From assembly GCF_016863495.1 (NCBI RefSeq), contig NZ_BOOZ01000059.1, positions 1 through 36,334 on the forward strand: 36,334 nt of DNA, read 5' to 3'. The notes beneath the pieces are model-generated. The model saw only the letters and a program-made list of their open reading frames with translations, had not been told where the DNA came from and ran no database searches. The stretch is from Micromonospora andamanensis (GTDB lineage: Bacteria > Actinomycetota > Actinomycetes > Mycobacteriales > Micromonosporaceae). Positions 1-7,840 of the stretch are shown piece by piece (position 1 is the stretch's first letter; every line of letters starts with the position of its first letter). The translations under genes and the position numbers were made by a program.

Positions 1-29
1 TGGGGGTGGGGGTGGGGGTGGGGGTGGGG
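1..29. repeat. G-rich TGGGGG tandem repeat at window edge
   Basis: The first 29 bases are (TGGGGG)-type tandem repeats, directly beyond the stop codon of the minus-strand gene that follows. Runs of five G could form a G-quadruplex. Similar G-rich tracts flank the right side of four hairpin elements elsewhere in the window, so this may be the right flank of another such element whose stem lies outside the window (inference). Confidence 0.6.
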
Positions 30-824
30 TTAGGGGCGGAGGGGGGCGTTGCAGGCGGCTACGAGGGCCTGGCGGCAGGCGGCGGTGAGCGGGCGCAGGG
101 CGGCGTCGCGCTGCTGGGCCTCGTAGTTGTTGACCGCCCCGCCGGGGGCCGCGTGTCCGGCCAGGGCGAGCACCCGGTCGAGTACGGCGGCGCGGGCGAA
201 CAGCCGCCGGGACCGGGGATCGAAACCGGGGGGCAGGTCGGTGGTGCCGTCGGGACGGCGCAGCGCCTCCAGGGCACCGGCCAGTTCCGGACGCCACTGC
301 GCCACGTCGAGTCGGGTGAGCGCGGCTGTGGTGTCGGCAAGTGCGGCGGCCAGCTCCGCCTCCGCCTCGGCGGCCCCGGGCAGGGTGAGGCAGGCGGCGG
401 GTGCGTTCGCCGGCAGCGGGTGGACCCGCCAGAGCACCGTCTCGAAGGTGTCGCCGGAGCCGGAGGTGTGCACGCGGACCTCGGGGATCAGCCCGAGCGC
501 GCCGGCGATCACGGCTTCGCCGGCCAGCAGCGCGGCACCTGCGAAATCACCCGGGCCGGGTAGCCCGCGCGGGTCACCCGGCGCCGGCAGCACCAGCCGG
601 ATCTCGTCCGGCGAGAGCTTGGCCAGGGTGGGCAACGCCTCCCGCAGCGGCACGTCCGTCCAGGTGCCGGGTGCGTCGGCGACCAGGTGCTCCTCGGTGC
701 CGGCGACCGCGTCGGCGACCTCGTCGAAGGGCACCAGCCCGGCGCGCCACGCGCGCACCCAGGCAACGAACCGGCTCGACCGGCGCGGCGCGAGGATGGC
801 CGCACCCGCAGCGGGGGTGGACAT
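30..824 (-). CDS. Conserved hypothetical protein (264 aa)
   Basis: I do not recognise a named family. The protein is 264 aa, soluble, rich in Ala and Leu and mildly acidic, with no signal peptide or membrane segment. A central stretch reads like an alpha/beta domain (LVLPAPGDPRGLPGPGDF), and the C-terminal half is helical and ends RQALVAACNAPLRP. Coding use fits the neighbours. The ATG at 824 is supported by a TACTCT -10 box 6 nt upstream (831-836, minus strand), which predicts a leaderless mRNA. The gene is divergent from the DUF3097 gene, with a hairpin element between them. Similar 'hypothetical' proteins are common in Micromonosporaceae, but a function cannot be given. Confidence 0.8.
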   Translation of the reverse strand: MSTPAAGAAILAPRRSSRFVAWVRAWRAGLVPFDEVADAVAGTEEHLVADAPGTWTDVPLREALPTLAKLSPDEIRLVLPAPGDPRGLPGPGDFAGAALLAGEAVIAGALGLIPEVRVHTSGSGDTFETVLWRVHPLPANAPAACLTLPGAAEAEAELAAALADTTAALTRLDVAQWRPELAGALEALRRPDGTTDLPPGFDPRSRRLFARAAVLDRVLALAGHAAPGGAVNNYEAQQRDAALRPLTAACRQALVAACNAPLRP

Positions 825-830
825 GCCGAA

Positions 831-836
831 AGAGTA
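831..836 (-). promoter_or_regulatory. -10 box TACTCT, leaderless start
   Basis: TACTCT on the minus strand matches TANNNT and ends 6 nt before the ATG at 824, so transcription would begin at or next to the start codon. No Shine-Dalgarno sequence is visible. Confidence 0.5.
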
Positions 837-890
837 CGTGGTGACGCCCGTCCGTGTCTCGACTGCCGCGCCCCCACCTCCCCGTCGCGC

Positions 891-961
891 CGATCATGCA
901 GTTGTGGTGGGTGATTGGCTGATGTTCACGGCTTTTGTCACGTGCCACAACTGCATGATCG
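891..961. repeat. Dispersed hairpin element, copy 1 (17-bp perfect stem)
   Basis: The arms CGATCATGCAGTTGTGG (891-907) and its exact reverse complement (945-961) enclose a 37-nt loop. A C-rich tract (868-890) lies left and a G-rich tract (965-1015) lies right. It sits between two divergent genes, so it cannot be just a transcription terminator. The core is shared with the elements at 10075, 26549 and 29467. Confidence 0.85.
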
Positions 962-1016
962 CGAGCGGGTGGGAGGGGTGGGGTGTGTCGGGGTTGGGGT
1001 GGGTGGGGCGCGGGAT

Positions 1017-1022
1017 TAGCGT
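1017..1022 (+). promoter_or_regulatory. -10 box TAGCGT, leaderless start of DUF3097 gene
   Basis: TAGCGT lies 6 nt before the ATG at 1029. The same hexamer precedes the PucR gene at 24624. No ribosome binding site is present. Confidence 0.5.
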
Positions 1023-1028
1023 GGCGGG

Positions 1029-1841
1029 ATGGGGCGGAGGTACGGCGAGGACGTGTTGGCGGGGGACTGGCGGCGGCGGAAGGTGACCCCGGAGGTCGAG
1101 GCCGACCCGGATCTCGTGGTCGAGGACGCCGATTCCGGCTTCTGCGGGGCCGTCGTCGGCTTCGAGGCCGGTGCGGTCGTGCTGGAGGACCGGCACGGCC
1201 GGCGGCGCAACTTCCCGCTGCTGCCGGCGGCGTTCCTGCTCGACGGCCGGCCGGTCACCCTGCGTCGCCCCACCCGGCCACAGGTGCCGGCGGCCCGGCG
1301 GCGCACCGCGTCGGGCTCCGTCGCGGTGGACGGGGTACGCGCCCGGGTCGCCCGGGCCAGCCGGATCTGGGTCGAGGGCGTGCACGACGCCGCCCTCGTC
1401 GAGCGGATCTGGGGCGACGACCTGCGCGTCGAGGGCGTGGTGGTGGAACCGCTGTCCGGAATCGACGCCCTCGACGCCGAGGTACGCGATTTCGGCCCCG
1501 GCCCGAACCGCCGGCTCGGCGTGCTCGTCGACCATCTCGTCCCCGGCTCCAAGGAGAGCCGCATCGTGGCCCGGGTCAACTCGCCACACGTCCTGGTCAC
1601 CGGCCATCCCTACGTCGACGTGTGGCAGGCCGTGAAGCCGGCGGCGGTGGGCATCGCGGCGTGGCCGGTGGTGCCACCCGGGCGACCGTGGAAGGAGGGT
1701 GTCTGTGCCGCGCTCGGCGTCGCCGGACCTGCCGACATGTGGCGGCACATCCTGTCCCGGGTGAACAGCTTCGCCGACGTGGAGACGCCGCTGATCAACG
1801 CGATGGAACGGCTCATCGATTTCGTGACCGAGCCGGACTGA
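1029..1841 (+). CDS. DUF3097 family protein
   Basis: The 270-aa protein matches the actinobacterial DUF3097 family as I know it: an N-terminal RYGEDVLAGDWRRRKVTPEV segment, a central Pro/Arg linker (RPTRPQVPAARRRT) and a C-terminal half containing RIWVEGVHDAALVERIWGDDLR and a HPYVDVWQAVKP stretch. The 'WVEGVHDA' part resembles a Toprim-like fold (inference). No membrane segment is present and the function of the family is unknown. The ATG at 1029 is preceded 6 nt upstream by TAGCGT, which suggests a leaderless transcript. It is likely monocistronic; the next gene begins 75 bp downstream. Confidence 0.9.
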   Translation: MGRRYGEDVLAGDWRRRKVTPEVEADPDLVVEDADSGFCGAVVGFEAGAVVLEDRHGRRRNFPLLPAAFLLDGRPVTLRRPTRPQVPAARRRTASGSVAVDGVRARVARASRIWVEGVHDAALVERIWGDDLRVEGVVVEPLSGIDALDAEVRDFGPGPNRRLGVLVDHLVPGSKESRIVARVNSPHVLVTGHPYVDVWQAVKPAAVGIAAWPVVPPGRPWKEGVCAALGVAGPADMWRHILSRVNSFADVETPLINAMERLIDFVTEPD

Positions 1842-1916
1842 CCCGCCGAGCACACCGGCGAGGCCGTCGACAGTTACCGTGAACGACCTGATCCCTACCA
1901 CCCCGGGGGTACGCAC

Positions 1917-3242
1917 GTGAGCCGGTTCGGGCAGCTGCGGCAGCGGTTGCATCAGGCGTACGCGACGGGTCGTGAGTCGGTGCGTACGGCACGTGAGCGG
2001 GAAGACGCGCGGCGAGCCGAGCGGGATCGGCTGATTCCGGAACCGGTGACGTCGACGGAGGACGGGGCCGTGTCCACCACGAGCCGCGACGACGCGGACG
2101 TGCCGAGAGGGCTACGGATCGCCGCCGCCTGGTCGTGGCGGCTCATCGTCATCGGCCTCGTCGGCTGGGCGTTGCTGCGGGTCTTCGGGGCCATCCGCGT
2201 CGTCATCGTCCCGCTGCTTGTGGCGTTGCTGCTCGCCGCCCTGTTGGCCCCGGCGGTCGGCTGGCTGCTGCGCGCCCGGTTCCCCCGTACGCTGGCCACC
2301 GCCGTGGTGCTCATCGGTGGCCTGGCCGCGGTGGTCGGCACGTTGACGCTCGTGGTCAACGAGTTCATCAGGGGCCTGCCCGAGCTGAGCTCCAGCGCCT
2401 CGGCCGGTATCGGGCAGATCCAGGACTGGCTGCGCGACGGCCCGCTGAAACTCTCCGACGGGCAGCTCGACAGGTACATCGAGTCCGGGCAGAACTGGAT
2501 CAACGAGAACTCGCAGGCGTTGACGAGCAACGCGATAGCGACCGCCGGCACCGTGGTCGAGGTGTTCACCGGCGCGCTGCTGGTGCTCTTCGCCACCTTC
2601 TTCCTCCTCCGGGACGGGGACCGGATCTGGCGGTTCCTGGTCGGGATGTTCCCGGTCGCCGCCCGCTGGCGGGTCGACGACGCCGGCCGTGCCTCCTGGC
2701 TGACCCTTGTCGCCTACGTACGCGCCACGGTGCTCGTGGCGTTCATCGACGCGGTGGGCATCGGCATCGCCCTCGTGCTGTTCGACGTGCCGTTCGCCTT
2801 CCCGCTGACGGCGCTTGTGTTCCTCAGCGCGTTCATCCCGATCGTCGGCGCGACACTCTCCGGCGCGGTCGCGGTCCTGGTGGCCCTGGTCGACGGCGGC
2901 TGGGTCACCGCGTTGATCATCCTCGGTGCGGTCGTCGTGGTCCAACAGGTCGAGGGCAACGTCCTGCAACCATGGATCATGGGCCGGGCGGTGGCCCTGC
3001 ATCCGCTGCCCGTGGTGCTGGCGGTGACCGCCGGAGTGGTGCTGGAGGGCATCGTCGGGGCGCTCGTCGCCGTACCGCTCATCGCGGTTCTCAACACCGC
3101 GGTGCGCCGTCTGTCCCGACAGCGGCCGACGCCACCGGCGCCGACGCCATCGACCCCGGTGCCGACGCCATCGACCCCTGTGCCGCCGACGCCGACGCCA
3201 CAGGTGCCCGACGCGGTGGTGGTCCGCTCCACCGCGCCGTGA
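1917..3242 (+). CDS. AI-2E family transporter (PF01594-type permease)
   Basis: 441 aa with a basic, charged cytoplasmic N terminus (about residues 1-65) and then seven to eight hydrophobic segments, as in the AI-2E/PerM permease family. Family-like features are the paired helices LIVIGLVGWALLRVF and VVIVPLLVALLLAALLAP, a long soluble loop after the third helix (about 150-205) and the C-terminal segment VVVVQQVEGNVLQPWIMG, a family hallmark. Substrates of most members are unknown; some act as Na+/H+ antiporters, and AI-2 export is only established for a few. The C-terminal tail is a Pro/Thr repeat (TPSTPVPTPSTPVPPTPTP) coded by a short tandem DNA repeat near 3130-3190. The GTG at 1917 has only a weak GGGGG Shine-Dalgarno; TACCGT at 1875-1880 is a possible -10. 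Confidence 0.9.
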   Translation: MSRFGQLRQRLHQAYATGRESVRTAREREDARRAERDRLIPEPVTSTEDGAVSTTSRDDADVPRGLRIAAAWSWRLIVIGLVGWALLRVFGAIRVVIVPLLVALLLAALLAPAVGWLLRARFPRTLATAVVLIGGLAAVVGTLTLVVNEFIRGLPELSSSASAGIGQIQDWLRDGPLKLSDGQLDRYIESGQNWINENSQALTSNAIATAGTVVEVFTGALLVLFATFFLLRDGDRIWRFLVGMFPVAARWRVDDAGRASWLTLVAYVRATVLVAFIDAVGIGIALVLFDVPFAFPLTALVFLSAFIPIVGATLSGAVAVLVALVDGGWVTALIILGAVVVVQQVEGNVLQPWIMGRAVALHPLPVVLAVTAGVVLEGIVGALVAVPLIAVLNTAVRRLSRQRPTPPAPTPSTPVPTPSTPVPPTPTPQVPDAVVVRSTAP

Positions 3243-3296
3243 CAGGTGCCGGCGGGGCTGGTCACCGGTCCCCGGCCGGGCGAGCCGGTCGGGTGA

Positions 3297-3348
3297 CCGG
3301 CCGCCCCGTTCGGCGGCCGGGTAGTCGGCCGCCGAACCGGTTCGGCGG
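3297..3348. terminator. Bidirectional terminator region between convergent genes
   Basis: Two adjacent palindromes lie between the permease and the hydrolase genes, which face each other. One is a hairpin with a 9-bp stem (3297-3305 with 3312-3320, 6-nt loop); the other is a perfect 20-bp palindrome at 3329-3348 centred on AACCGGTT. No U-tract follows, as is usual in actinomycetes. Confidence 0.55.
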
Positions 3349-3357
3349 GCGGGCTGA

Positions 3358-4719
3358 TCAGGGCTCGTCGTCGGGGGTGCGGGTGAAGACGAATGTGGCG
3401 ATGTCGAGGGCGACCGGACGGCCTCCCTCGTCGCGCAGCACCGTCAGCACCTCGCCGTTCTCGATGCCGCTGACGCCGCGCCACCGGTCGGGGCCGTCCG
3501 GGGCGTAACGGCTGGTCCGGTCGCCGCGCAGGGTGCCGACAAGTTCCCCGGTGGCCCCGTCCCAGCTGACGTCGAGCGCGGTACCCATCCACCACCAGCG
3601 GCCGGTCAACGGGGCCAGGCCGGCCGGTGCCGGTGCCTCGGCCGGCGACCACGGCCGGGCCGGAGTCGGCTCGGCGTCGAGCACAAGCGTGAGGATCTCG
3701 TGGCCGAGCGCCCCGATGCCGCCGACGCGGAAGCCGTAGGAGTTGGCGAAGCCGACGACGCCGGTGCGGCTGGGTCGGTGCACGGCGAGCGTGGCGACGT
3801 ATCCGGGCATCGAACCGCCGTGCCCGACGTGGACCCGGTCGCCCTCGCGGGTGAGTTGGAGCCCGAGACCGTACCCGCCGCGCCAGGAGTCCAGGTCGCT
3901 GAGGATCACCGGGGCGCACATCTCGTCGAGAGTGGCGGGGGCCAGCACCGCCGGATCGGGGTCGGCGAGGAAGGCCGCCCAGCGGGCCAGATCCGTGATG
4001 GTGGACCACAGCTGACCTGCCGGCGCCATCGACAGGCTGTCGGTACGCGGCTCCTCCCGCAGCGTGTCGTGCCAGGGGTGCACCACGTAACCCCTGGCGA
4101 AGGGCTCGGTGGCCGCGTAGGTGGTGCGGTGCAGGCCGAGCGGCGACAGGACCCGTTCCCGTACCAACTGCGCCCAGGGCGTCCCGGTGAGCCGCTCCAG
4201 TGCCCCACCGAGCAGCCCGTACGCCAGGTTGGAGTAGTGCCAGAAACGGTGCGGCGGGTACGCGATCTTCGTCGCGGTGAATCCGGTCAGCAGGGTGGTC
4301 AGGTCGACGCCTTCGTTGCGTTCCCACCACGGCCCGTCGGGTTCGCGTTGCAGGCCGCCGGCGTGCCCGAGCAACTGCCGCAGGGTGACCGCGCCGGCCG
4401 CGGCGGCTTCGGGCAGGTGCCGCCGCAGTGGGTCGTCCAGCGCCAGCCGGCCGGCGTCACGTTCCTGCATGACCAGCACGGCGGTCATCGTCTTGGTGAT
4501 CGAGCCGATGCGGTACTGGAGGTCGGCATCGGGAGGTGGTTGCGTGCCCGCCGCGGCCAGGTGTGCCAGCGACCCGTCGCGGACCACGCCGATGATCAGC
4601 GAAGGGACGTGGCCGGCCGACTGCGTGTCGGCCACCAGGGTGTCGATCTGCTTGGTGGTTTCGGGACGCAGGGGCACGAAAGTCTCCCTCGGTGTCGGTG
4701 GTCGCGGCTCTGAGATCAT
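3358..4719 (-). CDS. Serine hydrolase, beta-lactamase/esterase class C family
   Basis: 453 aa from the ATG at 4719. The three active-site motifs of the class C beta-lactamase/DD-peptidase superfamily are present: SITK at residues 73-76 (nucleophile Ser73, Lys76), YSN at 162-164 and HGG at 300-302. There is no signal peptide, so the enzyme is probably cytoplasmic. A C-terminal domain (about 345-453) of beta-rich character follows and resembles the accessory domain of this family. The substrate is unknown: such proteins range from esterases to D-aminopeptidases, and antibiotic resistance should not be assumed. The frame stays open upstream to 4971, but that part lies antisense to the NfeD gene and has non-coding character. 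No clear Shine-Dalgarno is visible. Confidence 0.88.
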   Translation of the reverse strand: MISEPRPPTPRETFVPLRPETTKQIDTLVADTQSAGHVPSLIIGVVRDGSLAHLAAAGTQPPPDADLQYRIGSITKTMTAVLVMQERDAGRLALDDPLRRHLPEAAAAGAVTLRQLLGHAGGLQREPDGPWWERNEGVDLTTLLTGFTATKIAYPPHRFWHYSNLAYGLLGGALERLTGTPWAQLVRERVLSPLGLHRTTYAATEPFARGYVVHPWHDTLREEPRTDSLSMAPAGQLWSTITDLARWAAFLADPDPAVLAPATLDEMCAPVILSDLDSWRGGYGLGLQLTREGDRVHVGHGGSMPGYVATLAVHRPSRTGVVGFANSYGFRVGGIGALGHEILTLVLDAEPTPARPWSPAEAPAPAGLAPLTGRWWWMGTALDVSWDGATGELVGTLRGDRTSRYAPDGPDRWRGVSGIENGEVLTVLRDEGGRPVALDIATFVFTRTPDDEP

Positions 4720-4749
4720 GACAGTTCGATGACACGTGCACCGACATGT

Positions 4750-4755
4750 CACGAT
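4750..4755 (+). promoter_or_regulatory. Possible -10 box CACGAT for NfeD-SPFH operon
   Basis: CACGAT (one mismatch to TANNNT) ends 6 nt before the GTG at 4762, matching the spacing of other leaderless starts in this window. Tentative. Confidence 0.3.
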
Positions 4756-4761
4756 CGTTAC

Positions 4762-5232
4762 GTGGATGCCGTGCTGTGGATCGTGCTGGGTGTGGTGCTG
4801 GCGGTCGCTGAGATCTTCACGGCGACCCTGTTTCTGATCATGTTCGCGGTCGGCGCGTTCGCCGCCGCCGGTGCCGCCGCGCTCGGCGCGCCGGTGGCCG
4901 TGCAGGCGGTGGTCTTCGCGGTCGTCTCCGCGCTCACCGTCTTCGCCGCGCGACCGGTCATCCAACGACACAAACAGACGAGCTCCGACAGCAGCGACGC
5001 GACCTTCGGGATCGAGGCGATCGAGGGCTCGACCGCTCTGGTGCTGGAGGCCGTGGACGCCGACCGGGGCATGGTGAAGATCGACGGCGAGGTGTGGACC
5101 GCTCGCGCCTACGACGCCACGCAGGTTTTCGCACCCGGCGAGCGGGTGCAGGTCATCCAGGTCAAGGGAGCGGTAGCCCTGGTCTGGCGGGACGTCTCTA
5201 CTCCCGGTGAGCTACCCGAAGCGGAAAGGTGA
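4762..5232 (+). CDS. NfeD-like membrane protein
   Basis: 156 aa from the GTG at 4762 (an ATG at 4729 is in frame but would leave only 9 bp to the divergent gene). The N-terminal half holds two or three tightly packed hydrophobic helices (AVLWIVLGVVLAVAEIF, FLIMFAVGAFAAAGAAAL, AVVFAVVSALTVFAA). The C-terminal half is a small beta-barrel of the NfeD OB-fold type (GSTALVLEAVDADRGMVKIDGEVWTARA). Short NfeD proteins work with SPFH/stomatin proteins in membrane microdomains. The adjacent downstream gene is exactly such a partner, 4 bp away, so the two form an operon. Confidence 0.9.
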   Translation: MDAVLWIVLGVVLAVAEIFTATLFLIMFAVGAFAAAGAAALGAPVAVQAVVFAVVSALTVFAARPVIQRHKQTSSDSSDATFGIEAIEGSTALVLEAVDADRGMVKIDGEVWTARAYDATQVFAPGERVQVIQVKGAVALVWRDVSTPGELPEAER

Positions 5233-5236
5233 ACGG

Positions 5237-6346
5237 ATGGAGTTCGTAGTTCCCGCCCTATTGATAGCAGTGGCACTGATCGCGGTGGTCACCCTGGCCA
5301 AGTCGGTACGGATCGTGCCGCAGCAGCGCCAGGACGTCGTCGAGCGGCTCGGCCGGTACAAGCGCACGCTGAACCCTGGTCTGAACATCCTCGTTCCGTT
5401 CGTCGACGCGGTTCGTACCAAGGTCGACATGCGTGAGCAGGTGGTCAGCTTCCCGCCGCAGCCGGTGATCACCTCGGACAACCTGGTCGTGTCGATCGAC
5501 ACCGTCCTCTACTTCAAGGTGGTGGACTCGGTTCGGGCCACCTACGAGATCTCCAACTTCCTCCAGGCGATCGAGCAGCTGACCGTCACGACGCTGCGTA
5601 ACGTGATCGGCTCGCTGGACCTGGAGCGGGCGCTGACCAGCCGGGAGGAGATCAACCGACACCTCTCCGGCGTGCTGGACGAGACCACCGGCCGCTGGGG
5701 CATCAAGGTGACCCGGGTGGAGATCAAGGCGATCGAGCCGCCGCCGAGCATCCGCGACTCGATGGAGAAGCAGATGCGCGCCGAGCGGGACCGGCGGGCC
5801 GCGATCCTCAACGCCGAGGGTCACAAGCAGTCGCAGATCCTCTCCGCCGAGGGTGAGAAGCAGGCGGCGGTGCTGCGCGCCGACGGTGACCGGCAGGCCC
5901 GCATCCTGCAGGCCGAGGGCCAGGCGAAGGCGATCCGGACCGTGTTCGACGCCATCCACCAGGCCAACCCGAGCCAGAAGGTGCTCGCCTACCAGTACCT
6001 TCAGGCCCTGCCGCAGATCGCCAACGGCACGGCCAACAAGGTGTGGATCGTGCCGGCCGAGCTGACCAAGGCCCTGGAGGGCATGGGCGGTGCGCTCGGT
6101 GGGCTGAGCCAGATGGTCGGTGACGCGCCGAGCAAGGAGGCCTCCGACGACGCCAGCGCCGTCGAGCGGGAGGCCGCGGAGGCCGCGCAGGCCGCCGCGC
6201 TCGCGGCCGAGGAGATCCACAACGAGGTACGCGTGGCAGAGGCGCAGGCCACCGGCGGCAACAGCCCGCAGGGGCTGCCGGCGCCGGAGCCGGTCTCCCC
6301 GTCGAGCCTGCTCAACGACACCTCGGACCAGCGCGAGCGGGGCTGA
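5237..6346 (+). CDS. SPFH/band 7 (stomatin-like) membrane protein
   Basis: 369 aa from the ATG at 5237, which has a good Shine-Dalgarno (GGAAAGGTGA). One N-terminal membrane helix (about residues 2-24) is followed by the band 7 domain: VPQQRQDVVERLGRYKRTLNPGLNILVPFVD, then DMREQVVSFPPQPVITSDN. After it comes a long coiled-coil with Ala/Glu-rich repeats (AILNAEGHKQSQILSAEGEK and on), as in QmcA/HflK-type proteins. The tail (about 290-369) is Ala/Glu-rich and probably disordered. Such proteins oligomerise into rings or cages on the membrane and organise proteases or lipids. It is the second gene of the NfeD operon and is followed by a strong terminator. Confidence 0.93.
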   Translation: MEFVVPALLIAVALIAVVTLAKSVRIVPQQRQDVVERLGRYKRTLNPGLNILVPFVDAVRTKVDMREQVVSFPPQPVITSDNLVVSIDTVLYFKVVDSVRATYEISNFLQAIEQLTVTTLRNVIGSLDLERALTSREEINRHLSGVLDETTGRWGIKVTRVEIKAIEPPPSIRDSMEKQMRAERDRRAAILNAEGHKQSQILSAEGEKQAAVLRADGDRQARILQAEGQAKAIRTVFDAIHQANPSQKVLAYQYLQALPQIANGTANKVWIVPAELTKALEGMGGALGGLSQMVGDAPSKEASDDASAVEREAAEAAQAAALAAEEIHNEVRVAEAQATGGNSPQGLPAPEPVSPSSLLNDTSDQRERG

Positions 6347-6370
6347 CCCCCGCGTCGGCCTGACCGGCCG

Positions 6371-6410
6371 AGACCGGCCCGGACCCGTTCCAGCGGGTCC
6401 GGGCCGGTCT
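6371..6410 (+). terminator. Strong 17-bp hairpin terminator after NfeD-SPFH operon
   Basis: A perfect inverted repeat has arms at 6371-6387 and 6394-6410 around a 6-nt loop (TTCCAG). It begins 25 bp after the SPFH stop codon. No U-tract follows, which is common in high-G+C actinomycetes. Confidence 0.8.
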
Positions 6411-6513
6411 GCCTCTCGGCCCCGGTCTGCCTCTCGGTCCCGGTCTGCCTCTCGGTCCCGGTCTGCCTCTCGGTCCCGGTCTGCCTCTCGGTCCCGGTCT
6501 GCCTCTCGGCCCC
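6406..6513. repeat. Six 18-bp tandem repeats (GGTCTGCCTCTCGGTCCC)
   Basis: Six head-to-tail 18-bp units occupy 6406-6423, 6424-6441, 6442-6459, 6460-6477, 6478-6495 and 6496-6513. The four central units are identical; the first and last have GGCCCC in place of GGTCCC. The array abuts the 3' arm of the terminator. Copy number is likely variable between strains. The minus-strand reading frame through it is a repeat artefact rather than a gene. The rest of the gap to 6741 holds only a 12-bp palindrome (GCCTCATGAGGC, 6630-6641) and the next gene's leader. Confidence 0.9.
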
Positions 6514-6741
6514 GGATGCCGCAAGTCGCGGCTTCCGCCCGGTGGGAGGGCCCGGTTCGCCGCAACTCGTGGAGGTGACCGGCCGGCTCGCCCGCCGGGT
6601 CGAGTAGCGCCCGGGCCAAATGCGAAAAAGCCTCATGAGGCGCCCTGACGGCTGCCACCATCGGTCCTAGTGCGGGTGGTGACCAGGTATCGGGGCGCCT
6701 TGGCGTGTCCCGGCACCGCTCGTGGATGAGCGAGGTGACGC

Positions 6742-7548
6742 ATGGAGCCGGTGCGGCGGCTGTGGTCCACGCCGGAGGTGCCCGGAGCCCACGACCCGAA
6801 GGGGCCGATCGGCACCCGGCGTACCGGCGGGGGATTCGGCGTACTCCCTTTCGTCGACGAGCCGGCACCGCCCGGACCCGCCACAAACGCCAGTTGGGCC
6901 TGGTCGTTGCGGCGGCTGGCCCGGGCCGCGGTCTGGCTGCTGCCCGCGTACGCGATCCTCTACGGCGCGGTGGCGATGGCCAGCGACGGCGGGGTGGGCA
7001 ACGACCCGTACCCGGCCGACGGGCGGGCGTTGTACCTGATCGGCTGGGTGGCCGCGGTCTGGCTCGGCCTGCTGGCCCTGCTCGGGCTGACCGGATTGCT
7101 CGCCGCCACCCGCAGCCGGCACGCGGCGGTGGCCGGTCTGCTGGTCAGCATCGCCGGTACGGTGCTCATGCTGCCCTTCGCGGGGTTCGCCGAGCAGACC
7201 CCGGTCTTCGGCACCACCGCCCGGTCGCTGGTGCTGGTCGGCGCCACCTGTTACACCGCCGGTTGGCTGCTCACCGGGTGGGCGGTGGCCCGCTCGGGGA
7301 TGTTCAGCATCGGCGACGGGACGATGCTGATGATCGCCAGCCCGCTGCTCGGCCTCGGCGGCGCGTTGATCGGCTCGTTGCAGACCTTCGGGGCGATCTT
7401 CGTGCTGATCGCCGGCATCGGCATCTGCTACCGCTCCGGTCGCCTGATGCCCCGGGAGATCCTCCGCGACGCGACAAGCGCCAGCGTCGCCACCGCCGGC
7501 CCGGTCGGGCCGATGGGACCGGGCGCGGGCCCGCTGGGAACGGCCTGA
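6742..7548 (+). CDS. Multi-pass membrane protein of unknown function
   Basis: 268 aa. A Pro/Gly-rich cytoplasmic N terminus (about 1-50) is followed by about six hydrophobic segments: LARAAVWLLPAYAILYGAVAM, LIGWVAAVWLGLLALLGLTGLL, AVAGLLVSIAGTVLMLPFAGF, LVLVGATCYTAGWLLTGWAV, MLMIASPLLGLGGALIGSL and FGAIFVLIAGIGICY. The tail has a short collagen-like Gly/Pro run (GPVGPMGPGAGPLG). I do not recognise the family, though its layout resembles small DUF4386/tetraspan-like actinobacterial proteins. The ATG at 6742 follows GAGGTGA, a good Shine-Dalgarno. It is probably a single-gene unit. Confidence 0.82.
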   Translation: MEPVRRLWSTPEVPGAHDPKGPIGTRRTGGGFGVLPFVDEPAPPGPATNASWAWSLRRLARAAVWLLPAYAILYGAVAMASDGGVGNDPYPADGRALYLIGWVAAVWLGLLALLGLTGLLAATRSRHAAVAGLLVSIAGTVLMLPFAGFAEQTPVFGTTARSLVLVGATCYTAGWLLTGWAVARSGMFSIGDGTMLMIASPLLGLGGALIGSLQTFGAIFVLIAGIGICYRSGRLMPREILRDATSASVATAGPVGPMGPGAGPLGTA

Positions 7549-7660
7549 GGTAACCGCCGATCCACTGCCGGCGACGGTAGTCGTTCCGGGTTGCCGACGT
7601 CCCGCGGCGGCCGAACGTTGCTGACCGTCGCCGTGCCCGGTCGTCCGTCCTGCGGCCGGC

Positions 7661-7714
7661 TGTCCCGGCTGTCCCGGGTGTCCCGGGTGTCCCGGGTGTC
7701 CCGGGTGTCCGGGA
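7661..7714. repeat. 9-bp tandem repeats (TGTCCCGGG)
   Basis: Five full 9-bp units (7661-7705; the first ends in GGC) and a degenerate sixth lie between the membrane protein gene and the penicillin-binding protein gene. In one frame the unit reads as a V-S-R repeat, but there is no gene there. The 290-bp gap otherwise shows only an AT-richer patch around 7775-7800 that may hold the PBP promoter. Confidence 0.85.
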
Positions 7715-7840
7715 GTGTGGCTGAATCCGGCGATCCCTCGACTGACAAGCGTGGCGGTGGCTGGCAAATGGCGGTGAATTGCCTGACAACTAGCTAATTG
7801 TGGTGGCCGGACTGTGGCTTTCGCGGCAATCCTGGGGACC

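Noticed and set aside
3358..4719. True beta-lactamase resistance gene
   Set aside because: Motifs fit the broad serine hydrolase superfamily, but there is no signal peptide and no resistance context.
4720..4971. N-terminal extension of the serine hydrolase up to 4971
   Set aside because: The extra 84 residues are Arg/His/Asp-rich shadow sequence over the NfeD gene, and the family begins near the ATG at 4719.
6406..6513. CRISPR array
   Set aside because: The 18-bp units are directly tandem with no spacers and there are no cas genes.
5258..6886. 542-aa minus-strand frame, including a TERQTG-type peptide repeat over 6406-6513
   Set aside because: It is antisense to the SPFH gene, and the peptide repeat only reflects the 18-bp minisatellite. 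Composition is Arg/His/Gly-rich shadow type.
7591..7797. Small plus-strand frame with VSR repeats
   Set aside because: It exists only because of the 9-bp TGTCCCGGG repeat; no ribosome binding site and no conservation signal.
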